Made by a program: the position numbers and the translations under genes
In this document: positions 51,323-59,393 of the stretch, piece after piece
How the letters are laid out: the number at the start of each line of letters is the position of its first letter
Position numbering within the stretch: position 1 is the first letter of the stretch
Assembly: GCF_000381005.1 (NCBI RefSeq)
Contig: NZ_KB908384.1
Span: 1 to 64,000, forward strand
Direction of reading: 5' to 3'
Source of the DNA: Selenomonas bovis DSM 23594
GTDB lineage: Bacteria > Bacillota > Negativicutes > Selenomonadales > Selenomonadaceae
Length of the DNA stretch: 64,000 bases
The notes under the pieces: model-generated
The model's input: the letters and a program-made list of their open reading frames with translations, nothing else
What the model was told of the DNA's origin: nothing
The model's database searches: none

Positions 51323-53440
51323 ATGTCAAAGGACCGCGTTATGCAGGAATTGCAGCGGTTTGGCGGCGCGATGTACACGCCGGTCATCCTGTTTGCATTC
51401 TTTGGTCTTACGGTTGCAATTTCCATCATCTGCAAGAACACGATGCTCCTGGGCTCGATTGCGGATAAGGGAACTGTCTGGTATGATTTCTGGTATGTCG
51501 TAGAGCAGGGCGGCTGGGCTGTCTTTGCGCAGATGCCGATTCTCTTCGCCATCGCCGTGCCGATCGGCTTCGCGAAGAAGGAACCGGGTCGTGCAGCGAT
51601 GGAATCGTTCATGATTTACATGGTGTTCAACTACTTCATCTCGGCGTTCCTCGCGCTGCACGGCGATTTCTTCGGCGTGGACTACAGCGCCAAGGCGGGC
51701 GCCGGTACGGGTCTCGCGATGATCGCGAACATCAAGACGCTCGACATGGGCATGCTCGGCGCGATCTTCATCGCTTGCGTCTCGAGCTACCTGCACAACC
51801 ACTTTTATGATACTGAGATTCCTGAGTGGCTCGGTATCTTCAAGGGCCCGGCGTTTGTCGTGGCGGTTGGCTTCGCTCTCATGATTCCAATGGCACTCGT
51901 GTTCTGCTTTGTCTGGCCCGCCATCCAGCATGTCATCGAGAACTTCCAGTTCTTCCTCAAAACGAGCGGCATCGTCGGCGTCTGGTGCTACACGTTCGCA
52001 GAACGTATCCTCCTGCCTGCCGGCTTGCATCACTTCATCTATCTGCCGTTCATCTTCGGCCCGGCCGTCTGCGATGGCGGCATCCAGGCTTACTGGCTGC
52101 AGCACCTCAATGATTTCGCAACGAGCGCACATTCCCTGAAGGAGATGTTCCCGCAGGGCGGTTTCGCACTCCATGGTTCTTCCAAGGTTTTCGGTCTCCC
52201 GGGCGCGGCGCTCGCGATGTATGTCTGCGCGCGTCCTGAGAAGAAGAAGAAGGTCGCAACGCTCCTCATCCCCGCAACGCTCACGGCTGTTCTCTGCGGT
52301 ATCACGGAGCCTCTCGAGTTCACGTTCCTCTTTGTTGCGCCGCTCCTTTATGCAGTGCATGCACTGCTCGCGGCAACGCTTTCCGCAACGCTCTATTTCT
52401 TCGGCCTCTCCGGCAACTTCGGCGGCGGCCTCATCGACTGCTTCGTTCAGAACTGGATCCCGCTCTTCAAGTATCACGCTGGCACGTACATCATGCAGAT
52501 CGTGATCGGCGCTGCGTTCTTTTGCATCTACTTCGTCGTGTTCCGTTATCTCATCCTCAAGAACGACTATCCGACGCCGGGCCGCACGTCCGACGACACG
52601 GAGGACAAGCTTTTCTCCAAGGCCGAGTATCAGGCGAAGAAAGAGATGGAGCAGATGGGCCTTGCGGGCAACAAGCTCGCGATCCAGGCGCGCGTCTATC
52701 TCGACAGCCTCGGCGGCCCGTCCAACATCAAGGAAGTCACGAACTGCGCGACGCGCCTGCGCGTCACGGTCGCGGATCCCGACAAAGTCTCGTCCTCGAG
52801 CAAGTTCACGAAGGCCGGCGCCTACGGCCTCGTGAAGAACGGCCACGCGATTCAGGTCATCGTCGGCATGAACGTCCCGCAGGTGCGCGGCTACTTCGAC
52901 GCGCTCCTCAAGGGCGGCGACGTCTCCGAGATCTCCGCACCGTCCGCACCGACGGCGGCAGCGCCGGATCACGCCGACAAGGGCCTCGCGATGGGCATCA
53001 AGGCCTGCGTCAGCGGCCAGCTCATCGATATGACTGAAGTCAAGGACGAGATGTTCTCCAAGAAGATGATGGGCGACGGCGTCGCCATCGAGCCGACGGG
53101 TGACACGGTCGTCGCACCGGCGGACGCCGAGGTCACGATGGTCATGGTGGACAGCAACCATGCCGTCGGCCTGCGCTTCGAGAACGGCGCGGAGCTCCTC
53201 ATCCACATCGGCATCGATACGGTGAACCTCAAAGGTCAGGGCTTCGAATGCTACGTCAAGCAGGGCGACAAGGTCAAGGCCGGCCAGAAGCTCATCAAGT
53301 TCGACAAGCAGGTCATCGCGGACGCTGGCTACGCGAACACCGTCATGATGGCCATTACGAACTCTGCGGAATATTCGCAGCTCAAGAAAGCTGAGGATCA
53401 GAAAGTCGTGGCGAACGAGACGACCGTCATCTCTTTCTAA
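51323..53440 (+). CDS. PTS alpha-glucoside transporter, IICBA fusion
   Basis: A 705-residue phosphotransferase permease of the glucose/maltose group that imports and phosphorylates an alpha-glucoside such as maltose, isomaltose or sucrose isomers. IIC spans about residues 1-415 with some ten helices (PILFAIAVPIGFAKKEPGRA, ERILLPAGLHHFIYLPF, GITEPLEFTFLFVAPLLY). IIB follows with phospho-Cys475 (VTNCATRLRV). The C-terminal IIA has phospho-His628 (LLIHIGIDTV). All three domains are intact. It starts after GGAGG. The alpha-glucosidase and HAD genes follow, making a sugar-use operon probably under the RpiR regulator. Confidence 0.93.
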   Translation: MSKDRVMQELQRFGGAMYTPVILFAFFGLTVAISIICKNTMLLGSIADKGTVWYDFWYVVEQGGWAVFAQMPILFAIAVPIGFAKKEPGRAAMESFMIYMVFNYFISAFLALHGDFFGVDYSAKAGAGTGLAMIANIKTLDMGMLGAIFIACVSSYLHNHFYDTEIPEWLGIFKGPAFVVAVGFALMIPMALVFCFVWPAIQHVIENFQFFLKTSGIVGVWCYTFAERILLPAGLHHFIYLPFIFGPAVCDGGIQAYWLQHLNDFATSAHSLKEMFPQGGFALHGSSKVFGLPGAALAMYVCARPEKKKKVATLLIPATLTAVLCGITEPLEFTFLFVAPLLYAVHALLAATLSATLYFFGLSGNFGGGLIDCFVQNWIPLFKYHAGTYIMQIVIGAAFFCIYFVVFRYLILKNDYPTPGRTSDDTEDKLFSKAEYQAKKEMEQMGLAGNKLAIQARVYLDSLGGPSNIKEVTNCATRLRVTVADPDKVSSSSKFTKAGAYGLVKNGHAIQVIVGMNVPQVRGYFDALLKGGDVSEISAPSAPTAAAPDHADKGLAMGIKACVSGQLIDMTEVKDEMFSKKMMGDGVAIEPTGDTVVAPADAEVTMVMVDSNHAVGLRFENGAELLIHIGIDTVNLKGQGFECYVKQGDKVKAGQKLIKFDKQVIADAGYANTVMMAITNSAEYSQLKKAEDQKVVANETTVISF

Positions 53441-53454
53441 TAAGCAAACTCTCC

Positions 53455-53528
53455 GAAACCACTGACAAGCTGACATCGCCTGGTGCCCCGACGCAAGGGC
53501 GCGTGGCGGAAGGCCTGTCAGTGGTTTC
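53455..53528 (+). other. Long hairpin between the PTS and alpha-glucosidase genes
   Basis: GAAACCACTGACA (53455-53467) and TGTCAGTGGTTTC (53516-53528) are a perfect 13-bp inverted repeat with a 48-base loop and no T-run. It may stabilise or process the mRNA between the two cistrons. The rest of the 249-base gap shows no gene. Confidence 0.55.
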
Positions 53529-53689
53529 CTGGGTCTTGTGGAAAGTTATCCAGGAACACAAAAAGAATTTCGAGGATGGCAGCTGTTACAAGATACAGAA
53601 AGTGGCTGACGCAAACGCACTCTCCGCGGCCAGGCCGCGGGGGACGGGTGCAGCCGCCGGCGCATCCTTGTGATGGAAGGAATGTATGT

Positions 53690-55372
53690 ATGAAAAGCAA
53701 GCTCAAATGGTGGCAGACACATCAGGTCTATCAGGTCTATCCCAAAAGTTTCCTCGATACGACGGGGAGCGGTACGGGCGACCTCCGGGGCATCACGGCG
53801 CGCCTCGACTACCTGCGGACGCTCGGCGTTGGGGCGGTCTGGCTCACGCCGATGTACCCGTCGCCGATGGTGGATAACGGCTATGACATCGCTGACTACG
53901 AAGCAGTCGATCCCTCCTATGGCACGATGGCGGATATGGAGCACCTGATCCGCGAGGCGAAGCGCCGCGACATCCGCATCGTCATGGATCTCGTGTTCAA
54001 CCACTCCTCGGATCAGCACGCCTGGTTCCGGGAGTCGCGGCGGAGCCGCACGAATCCGAAAGCCGACTGGTACATCTGGCGCGACGCGAAGCCGGACGGT
54101 TCGGCGCCGACGAACTGGCGCGCGATTTTCGGTGGCTCCGCGTGGACGTGGTGCGAGGAGCGGCAGCAGTATTACCTCCACACCTTCGCCGAGCAGCAGC
54201 CGGATCTCAACTGGGCGAATCCCGAGGTGCGCAAGGCGCTCTACCGCGCGGCGAACTTCTGGCTGGAAAAGGGCGTGGGCGGTTTCCGCATCGACGCGAT
54301 CGTCTACATCAAGAAGCCGGACTTCGTCGACGGCGAGCCGGACGGTGCGGACGGTCTCGTGAGCATCCACACGATGACGGCGGATACGCCGGGCATCCTC
54401 GACTATCTGCACGAGATGCGCCGCGAGGTCTTCGAGGGGCACGATATCTTCACCGTCGCCGAGGCGAACGGCGTGAGCCCCGAGGAACTCTCTGACTGGG
54501 TGGGAGAGAAGGGCGTCTTTTCCATGCTCTTCGAGTTCAGCCATATGGGCCTCCAGTTCCCCGAGGGTGAGGAGATCTGGTGCCGCGCCCAGCCCTGGAA
54601 GCTCACGGCGCTCAAGCAGGCGCTTACGGCGAGCCAGCAGGCGACGGCGAAGAACGGCTGGTATCCGATCTTCTTCGAGAACCATGACCAGCCACGCTCC
54701 ATCTGCCATTACTTCCCGCAGGGCGCGGACCGCGCGCGTGCGGCGAAGGCGCTTGCAACCGTGTTGCTCACGCTGCGCGGTACGCCTTTCATCTACGAGG
54801 GTGAGGAGATCGGCATGACGAATGTCGCGTGGCCGAGCATCGACTGCTACGACGATATCTCCTCGCACGGCCAGTACCAGATGGCGCTCGACGAGGGCCA
54901 CACCGAGGCAGAGGCGCTTGCGGCCGTCCATGCCTACAGCCGCGACAACGCGCGCACGCCGATGCAGTGGACGCGCGAGGTACAGGCGGGGTTCACGACG
55001 GGGAAGCCCTGGCTGCCCGTAGAGAAGGACTATCGCCATTGGTGCGTCGAGGCCGAGGCCGAGAGCGAGGAATCCGTCCTTTCCTACTACCGCCGCCTCA
55101 CAGCCCTGCGCGCGCGTCTCGCTGTTCTCACGGCGGGCGACTACGAGGAGCTCCTGCCGGACGATGAACGCATCTACGCGTTCCGGCGCACGCTCGGAGG
55201 GGAAAAGACGGTGACGCTTGTCAATTTCACGCTTGAACCCGTGAACTACGACATGGCGCTCGTCGACGGCCTCACGCGCGCGGATGGCAGCTATCCGGAG
55301 GAAACGGAGGAGCCGGGGACGCTGCAGCCGCTCGAAGCCGTGATCTATACGAATTGCCAGAAAAAGGAGTGA
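53690..55372 (+). CDS. GH13 alpha-glucosidase (oligo-1,6-glucosidase/trehalose-6-phosphate hydrolase group)
   Basis: A 560-residue glycoside hydrolase family 13 enzyme. Catalytic residues are Asp202 (FRIDAI), Glu258 (VAEANG) and Asp333 (ENHDQPR). Landmarks also include VDNGYDIADY, VMDLVFNHSSDQH and EGEEIGMTN. It acts in the cytoplasm on the phosphorylated or free alpha-glucoside delivered by the PTS. TreC and MalL relatives are close and cannot be separated by eye. A good Shine-Dalgarno GGAAGG precedes ATG 53690. It is 7 bases before the HAD gene. Confidence 0.92.
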   Translation: MKSKLKWWQTHQVYQVYPKSFLDTTGSGTGDLRGITARLDYLRTLGVGAVWLTPMYPSPMVDNGYDIADYEAVDPSYGTMADMEHLIREAKRRDIRIVMDLVFNHSSDQHAWFRESRRSRTNPKADWYIWRDAKPDGSAPTNWRAIFGGSAWTWCEERQQYYLHTFAEQQPDLNWANPEVRKALYRAANFWLEKGVGGFRIDAIVYIKKPDFVDGEPDGADGLVSIHTMTADTPGILDYLHEMRREVFEGHDIFTVAEANGVSPEELSDWVGEKGVFSMLFEFSHMGLQFPEGEEIWCRAQPWKLTALKQALTASQQATAKNGWYPIFFENHDQPRSICHYFPQGADRARAAKALATVLLTLRGTPFIYEGEEIGMTNVAWPSIDCYDDISSHGQYQMALDEGHTEAEALAAVHAYSRDNARTPMQWTREVQAGFTTGKPWLPVEKDYRHWCVEAEAESEESVLSYYRRLTALRARLAVLTAGDYEELLPDDERIYAFRRTLGGEKTVTLVNFTLEPVNYDMALVDGLTRADGSYPEETEEPGTLQPLEAVIYTNCQKKE

Positions 55373-55379
55373 GCTCGCA

Positions 55380-56153
55380 ATGAAAATCGCAGCCAGTGAC
55401 TATGACGGCACCCTTTTCCGCAACGATGAAATCGCGGCGGAGGACGCGAGAGGCGTCCACGCCTGGCGCGCCGCGGGACATAAATTCGGTGTCGTGACGG
55501 GGCGCGACTACGGCATGCTCGTGCCGCAGCTCCATCACTACGGAGTGGAATTCGACTACGCGGTCTGCAACAACGGCGGCATCATCCACGACGCTGCGGG
55601 GCATGTGCTCCATCAGGAGAAGATTGCCGCACGCGTCCTGCACGCCATCGTGGCAGAGCCGGGCGTGCGCCGCTCGCTGCATTTCGCGTTCTCCGCGCCG
55701 GGGCGCACCTTCCTCTGCCATGACCGCGAGGGATCGTGGATCATGCGGGAGGCGGAGCAGTGGGACTTCCCCGTCGTGAAGATCACGGAAGAGGAAATCG
55801 TGAAGCTCCCCGACATCCATCAGTTCTCCCTCGGTTACGACGACCCGCGGGAGGCGGCGGAAGTCGCCTCCATCCTCAATGCGAAATACGGCGCGGACGT
55901 CCACGCCTATCCGAACCGCGGCAGTGTCGACATCACGCCGCCGGACGTCAGCAAGAGGAACGGCATCGAGAAGCTCAAGCAGGTCATGGGCTGGCAGGGC
56001 GCCGTGATCTACGCCATCGGCGACGAGGTGAACGATCTGCCGATGATCGAGGCGTACCGAGGATTCACCGTCGACACGGCGCGCGATGTCATCAAGGCGA
56101 AGGCGCGCGCATCTTACGCAAGCGTCGGTGCCATGCTCGAAGCCAATCTCTAA
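55380..56153 (+). CDS. HAD-superfamily phosphatase, Cof type
   Basis: A 257-residue HAD hydrolase with motif I DYDGTLF (Asp7 and Asp9), motif II VVTGRDYG, cap domain from about residues 85-190, motif III Lys in ISKRNGIEKL-type position (DVSKRNGIEKL) and motif IV IGDEVNDLPMIEAY. Cof-type members dephosphorylate sugar phosphates or flavin mononucleotide. Being coupled to the alpha-glucosidase gene (7 bases), it may remove phosphate from a PTS-derived sugar. It ends at a REP-like motif. Confidence 0.9.
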   Translation: MKIAASDYDGTLFRNDEIAAEDARGVHAWRAAGHKFGVVTGRDYGMLVPQLHHYGVEFDYAVCNNGGIIHDAAGHVLHQEKIAARVLHAIVAEPGVRRSLHFAFSAPGRTFLCHDREGSWIMREAEQWDFPVVKITEEEIVKLPDIHQFSLGYDDPREAAEVASILNAKYGADVHAYPNRGSVDITPPDVSKRNGIEKLKQVMGWQGAVIYAIGDEVNDLPMIEAYRGFTVDTARDVIKAKARASYASVGAMLEANL

Positions 56154-56196
56154 GGAACCGCTGATGAATGCAAGACTTTTACCACTTACAGTTGAG
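56151..56196 (+). repeat. REP-like motif copy, long subtype
   Basis: Starts at the HAD stop codon: TAAGGAACCGCTGATGAATG then CAAGACTTTTACCACTTAC and AGTTGA. The long extension matches the copy at 57864. Confidence 0.7.
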
Positions 56197-56260
56197 TGAA
56201 TGTGCGGCATCTATCAATCAGTGCCTCCCTAACGTATGCGGACAGCGCGAAACCTCTCTG

Positions 56261-56299
56261 AGGATGTGTCAGGCAGAAATGCCGGGCACATCCTTTTTT
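56261..56299 (+). terminator. Terminator of the alpha-glucoside operon
   Basis: AGGATGTG and CACATCCT pair across an 18-base loop, followed by TTTTT. Confidence 0.8.
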
Positions 56300-56417
56300 C
56301 TGCCTGCTAGGTGCTGGCTCTGCGGGCGCGACGCGAAAACTCCTTTTCAGTCAGGCCGAACAATGCTAGAATAAGAGCAGACAGGTGCAAAGAAAAGGAA
56401 ATCGGAGGGATTACACC

Positions 56418-57599
56418 ATGCAAAGCTTTCAATTCAAATGCCCGACGGAGATCATTTTCGGCTGTGGCGCAGAGCTCAAGGTGGGAGAGAAGATCAAGGC
56501 GTACGGCGGCACGCACGTCTACATCGTCTACGGCGGCGGCAGCGTCATCCGCTCGGGACTCCTCGCGCGTGTCGAGCGCACGCTGACGGAGAGCGGCATC
56601 GCGTTCGACGTACGCGGCGGCGTCCAGCCGAATCCGCTAGTCTCCCACGCGCGCGAGGGCGTGCGCGAGGCGCTGCGCTTCGGCGCGGACTTCATCCTCG
56701 CCATCGGCGGCGGCTCTGTCATCGACACGGCGAAGGCCATCGCGCACGGCGTCGCGAACCCTGAGACGGACATCTGGGATTTCTGGTGCGGCCGCGAGAG
56801 GCTCACGCGCTCGACGCCCGTCGCCGTCGTCCTCACGCTCGCGGCAGCGGGCAGTGAGACGAGCGACTCCGCCGTTCTCACGAACGAGGAGACCGGCGTC
56901 AAGGGCGGCATCAACACGCCGTTTAACCGGCCCGCGCTCGCGTTCATGAACCCGGAGCTCACCTACACCGTGCCGAAGAAGCAGCTCACAGCCGGCATCA
57001 GCGACATCCTCATGCACACGCTCGAGCGCTACTTCACGAAGATCCAGGGCAACGAGCTCACCGATCTCATCGCCGAAGCCCTGCTGCGCGATGTCATCGC
57101 GAGCGCGCGCGTCGCCGTCCGCGATCAGCACGACTACGACGCCATGAGCGAGATCATGTGGTGCGGCAGCGTCTCCCACTCGAACGTCACGGAATGGGGC
57201 CGCTGCAAGGATTTCTCCTGCCACAAGCTCGGCCACGCCATCAGCGCGAAATACGACGCGACGCACGGCGAGACGCTCACCTCCGTCTGGGGCTGGTGGG
57301 CGCAGTACGTCTATCAGGACGACCTTCCCCGCTTCGCGCGCTTCGCGGAGAAGGTCTGGGACGTTCACGAGGGCACGGAGGAAGAACGCGCCCGCGAGGG
57401 CATCCGCCGCCAGGTCGCGTTTTTTAAGGAGATCGGCATGCCGTGCTGCTTCACGGAACTCGGCATCGGTGTCCTGAACGAGGCCACCATTCACGAGCTC
57501 GCGGATGCTGTCACCGCAGGCGGCACGAAAACCGTCGGCAACTTCCACCCCATCGGCCGCAAGGAAGCCATCGACATCTACACGCTCGCGAATCATTGA
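56418..57599 (+). CDS. Iron-containing alcohol dehydrogenase (YqhD/BdhA type)
   Basis: A 393-residue group III alcohol dehydrogenase using NAD(P)H to reduce aldehydes such as butyraldehyde or methylglyoxal. It starts FQFKCPTEIIFGCGAE, with GGGSVIDTAKAIA for nucleotide binding. The metal ligands lie in GISDILMHTLERYF (Asp and His) and HKLGHAISAKYDATHGE (two His). It is full length. ATG 56418 follows CGGAGGG. A TAGAAT with TTTTCA 17 bases upstream forms a weak promoter before it. Confidence 0.92.
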   Translation: MQSFQFKCPTEIIFGCGAELKVGEKIKAYGGTHVYIVYGGGSVIRSGLLARVERTLTESGIAFDVRGGVQPNPLVSHAREGVREALRFGADFILAIGGGSVIDTAKAIAHGVANPETDIWDFWCGRERLTRSTPVAVVLTLAAAGSETSDSAVLTNEETGVKGGINTPFNRPALAFMNPELTYTVPKKQLTAGISDILMHTLERYFTKIQGNELTDLIAEALLRDVIASARVAVRDQHDYDAMSEIMWCGSVSHSNVTEWGRCKDFSCHKLGHAISAKYDATHGETLTSVWGWWAQYVYQDDLPRFARFAEKVWDVHEGTEEERAREGIRRQVAFFKEIGMPCCFTELGIGVLNEATIHELADAVTAGGTKTVGNFHPIGRKEAIDIYTLANH

Positions 57600-57625
57600 G
57601 GTGCGCGCATAAAATTATTGACCTA

Positions 57626-57653
57626 TTGACATTTTGATTATTTGATGTATAAT
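57626..57653 (+). promoter_or_regulatory. Strong promoter of the candidate small RNA
   Basis: TTGACA (57626-57631), a 16-base spacer and TATAAT (57648-57653), both boxes perfect. It is the best match to the sigma-A consensus in the window. Confidence 0.85.
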
Positions 57654-57658
57654 GGGAG

Positions 57659-57777
57659 TTGCAGATGGGAAAGCAACCAGCTGCACCTCCTATTCTCTAT
57701 TCCCCATATAGATACTACATGCAGATAACTGCATGGCGGACACAAGCAGCGGCGTCACGTATGGCCGCTGCTTTTTA
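57659..57777 (+). ncRNA. Candidate small RNA, about 118 nt
   Basis: A perfect promoter ends 6 bases before this segment and a terminator (AGCAGCGGC/GCCGCTGCT then TTTTT, 57745-57776) ends it. Hairpins: GTTGC/GCAAC (57658-57677) and CATGCAG/CTGCATG with loop ATAA (57718-57735). Between them lies a single-stranded C-rich stretch with CACCTCCT (57684-57691) and CCCC (57702-57705), the complement of Shine-Dalgarno sequences. No start codon with a ribosome site gives a believable peptide. The form suggests a trans-acting RNA that blocks ribosome-binding sites, as C-rich sRNAs of other Firmicutes do. I do not recognise the family. Confidence 0.65.
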
Positions 57778-57863
57778 CGTTTCTCATACAGCGTCAGCCT
57801 TGACCGCGAGAAGGTTCCCTCACAATCACCTTGCGCCGCTTGTCCTTCGGCTGTTGAAACGAT

Positions 57864-57906
57864 GGGAAGCACTGATGAATGCAAAGATTTTTCCACTTAC
57901 GGTTGA
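57864..57906 (+). repeat. REP-like motif copy, long subtype
   Basis: GGGAAGCACTGATGAATG then CAAAGATTTTTCCACTTAC and GGTTGA; matches the copy at 56151 over its length. A short reverse copy (ATGAATCAGTGGTTAAGG) lies at 57961-57978. The remainder of the 57778-58188 gap shows no gene. Confidence 0.7.
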
Positions 57907-58188
57907 ATAGGGGGAGAACATACCTTCCTTCAGGAGAAGGGGGGCTGCGTAGCGGTGCACTATGAATCAGTGGTTAAGGACGGCATGCTCTCCCTCCCCT
58001 GCGAGATGCGGCGAAGAAAGTCGGCAGGATGGAGGCAGAGCTCCGCAAGGCGGTGATGCTCTGTGTTGGTGGAGGTGCGGTTTCGTTTGCTGGACAAAGC
58101 CGTTCCAAATATGCTATTCTGAAAGAAACCGACTGGGAGAATCGGTAAAAAGGGAAAGAAAAGAGGACCATTGTAGGAGGTAGGCTTT

Positions 58189-59205
58189 ATGGCAGAGCAG
58201 GAAATTCGCCTGCAGGATATTTTTGACATGGACTTCATCCAGAAATTCCAGGATGATTTCGCGCGGGCGGTCGGCATGACGGCCGTGACCGTCGATCTCG
58301 ACGGTACGCCGGTCACGCATCCGACGGACTGGACGGACTTCTGCATGAAGTACACGCGCGGCTGCCCGAAGGGCAAGGCTCGCTGCGAGAAGTGCGACGC
58401 CGATAACGGCGCGAAGGCCGCGCGCGAGGGACGCCCGCAGGTCTACGAGTGCCACGCGGGCCTCATGGACTTCGCCGCGCCCATCATGCTCAACGGCAAA
58501 CAGGTCGGCTCCATCCTCGGCGGCCAGGTGCTCACGCAGCCGCTCGACGAGGAAAAATACCGCAGGGTCGCACAGGAGATCGGCGTAGACCCTGACGAAT
58601 ACATCGCCGCCGCGCGCAAGATCCAGGTCGTCGATCGCACGCGTCTCGATCATGCGGCGCAGACGCTCTACCTCTTCGCGGGCGCGTTCTCGAAGATGGG
58701 CTACTACCAGCACCGGCTTCGGCAGATGTCGGAGAGCATCAACGACACGACGATGCATGTCTCCGCGGCGATGCAGGAGCTTGCCGCCTCGGCGCATGAC
58801 GTCGACTCGAACCAGAAAGCGCTCAACACGGAGATCAAGACCGTCAGCGAAGTCGCGGGCAAGATTACCGAGTTCACGCGCCTCATCGAGGACATCGCGA
58901 AGCAGACGCAGCTCCTCGGCCTCAACGCCTCCATCGAGGCCGCGCGCGCCGGGGCGGCAGGCGCCGGCTTCAGCGTCGTCGCCGAGGAGATCCGCAAGCT
59001 CGCGGAGAACTCCAAGAGTGCCGTTGCGGAAATCCAGAATTTCACGGGCCAGATCGGCCACTCCGTGGACAAGACCGTTGAGAAAGGGGCGAACACCTCG
59101 GAGATCGTGAGCCAGCAGGCCAAGGCCATCGAGGAATGCGCGAACGACCTCATGGGACTCTCCGAGACCTCTACGGAGCTCTTCAACCTCGCGCACGATA
59201 AATAA
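58189..59205 (+). CDS. Cytoplasmic chemoreceptor: PocR sensor plus methyl-accepting domain
   Basis: A 338-residue soluble protein. Residues 1-170 are a PocR domain (VTVDLDGTPVTHPTDWTDFC, a Cys-rich CPKGKARCEKCDADNG, VYECHAGLMDFAAPIMLNG), which senses small hydrocarbon derivatives or metals. Residues 190-338 are a short methyl-accepting signalling coil with IEDIAKQTQLLGLNASIEAA, GFSVVAEEIRKLAE. There is no membrane helix, so it should sense inside the cell. The coil is shorter than in transmembrane receptors. No cheA or cheW is nearby. Confidence 0.85.
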   Translation: MAEQEIRLQDIFDMDFIQKFQDDFARAVGMTAVTVDLDGTPVTHPTDWTDFCMKYTRGCPKGKARCEKCDADNGAKAAREGRPQVYECHAGLMDFAAPIMLNGKQVGSILGGQVLTQPLDEEKYRRVAQEIGVDPDEYIAAARKIQVVDRTRLDHAAQTLYLFAGAFSKMGYYQHRLRQMSESINDTTMHVSAAMQELAASAHDVDSNQKALNTEIKTVSEVAGKITEFTRLIEDIAKQTQLLGLNASIEAARAGAAGAGFSVVAEEIRKLAENSKSAVAEIQNFTGQIGHSVDKTVEKGANTSEIVSQQAKAIEECANDLMGLSETSTELFNLAHDK

Positions 59206-59217
59206 AGGAAGTACCGA

Positions 59218-59237
59218 ATGAATCAGTGATTCCTAAA
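59218..59237 (-). repeat. REP-like motif copy, reverse orientation
   Basis: ATGAATCAGTGATTCCTAAA, just after the chemoreceptor gene. Confidence 0.5.
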
Positions 59238-59270
59238 GACTTGTCTGAGATAGGAGCCGTGGTTCTTTCA

Positions 59271-59299
59271 GGGGCACCGATGCACTCGGCGCCCCTTTT
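59271..59299 (+). terminator. Terminator of the chemoreceptor gene
   Basis: GGGGC-A-CCGA pairs with TCGG-C-GCCCC around a 5-base loop, followed by TTTT. Confidence 0.8.
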
Positions 59300-59393
59300 C
59301 GTGCGTCTTCAGGTAATTTTCGCAAGAGTGTGCTACAATGATTCCGTAACGACGCCGGGGCTCCCGGCGTTCCTGAGAAAGGGAGGGAATCCA

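Noticed and set aside
51326-53476. Minus-strand open frame of 716 codons opposite the PTS gene
   Set aside because: Antisense to a fully conserved IICBA fusion; no family features of its own.
57684-57691. Fragment of a 16S rRNA 3' end (CACCTCCT)
   Set aside because: Only the eight bases match; the flanks differ from rRNA, and the context is a promoter-to-terminator unit.
57659-57910. Small protein of about 80 residues covering the candidate RNA
   Set aside because: It would need a TTG start with no ribosome site, would cross the terminator hairpin, and has no recognisable composition.
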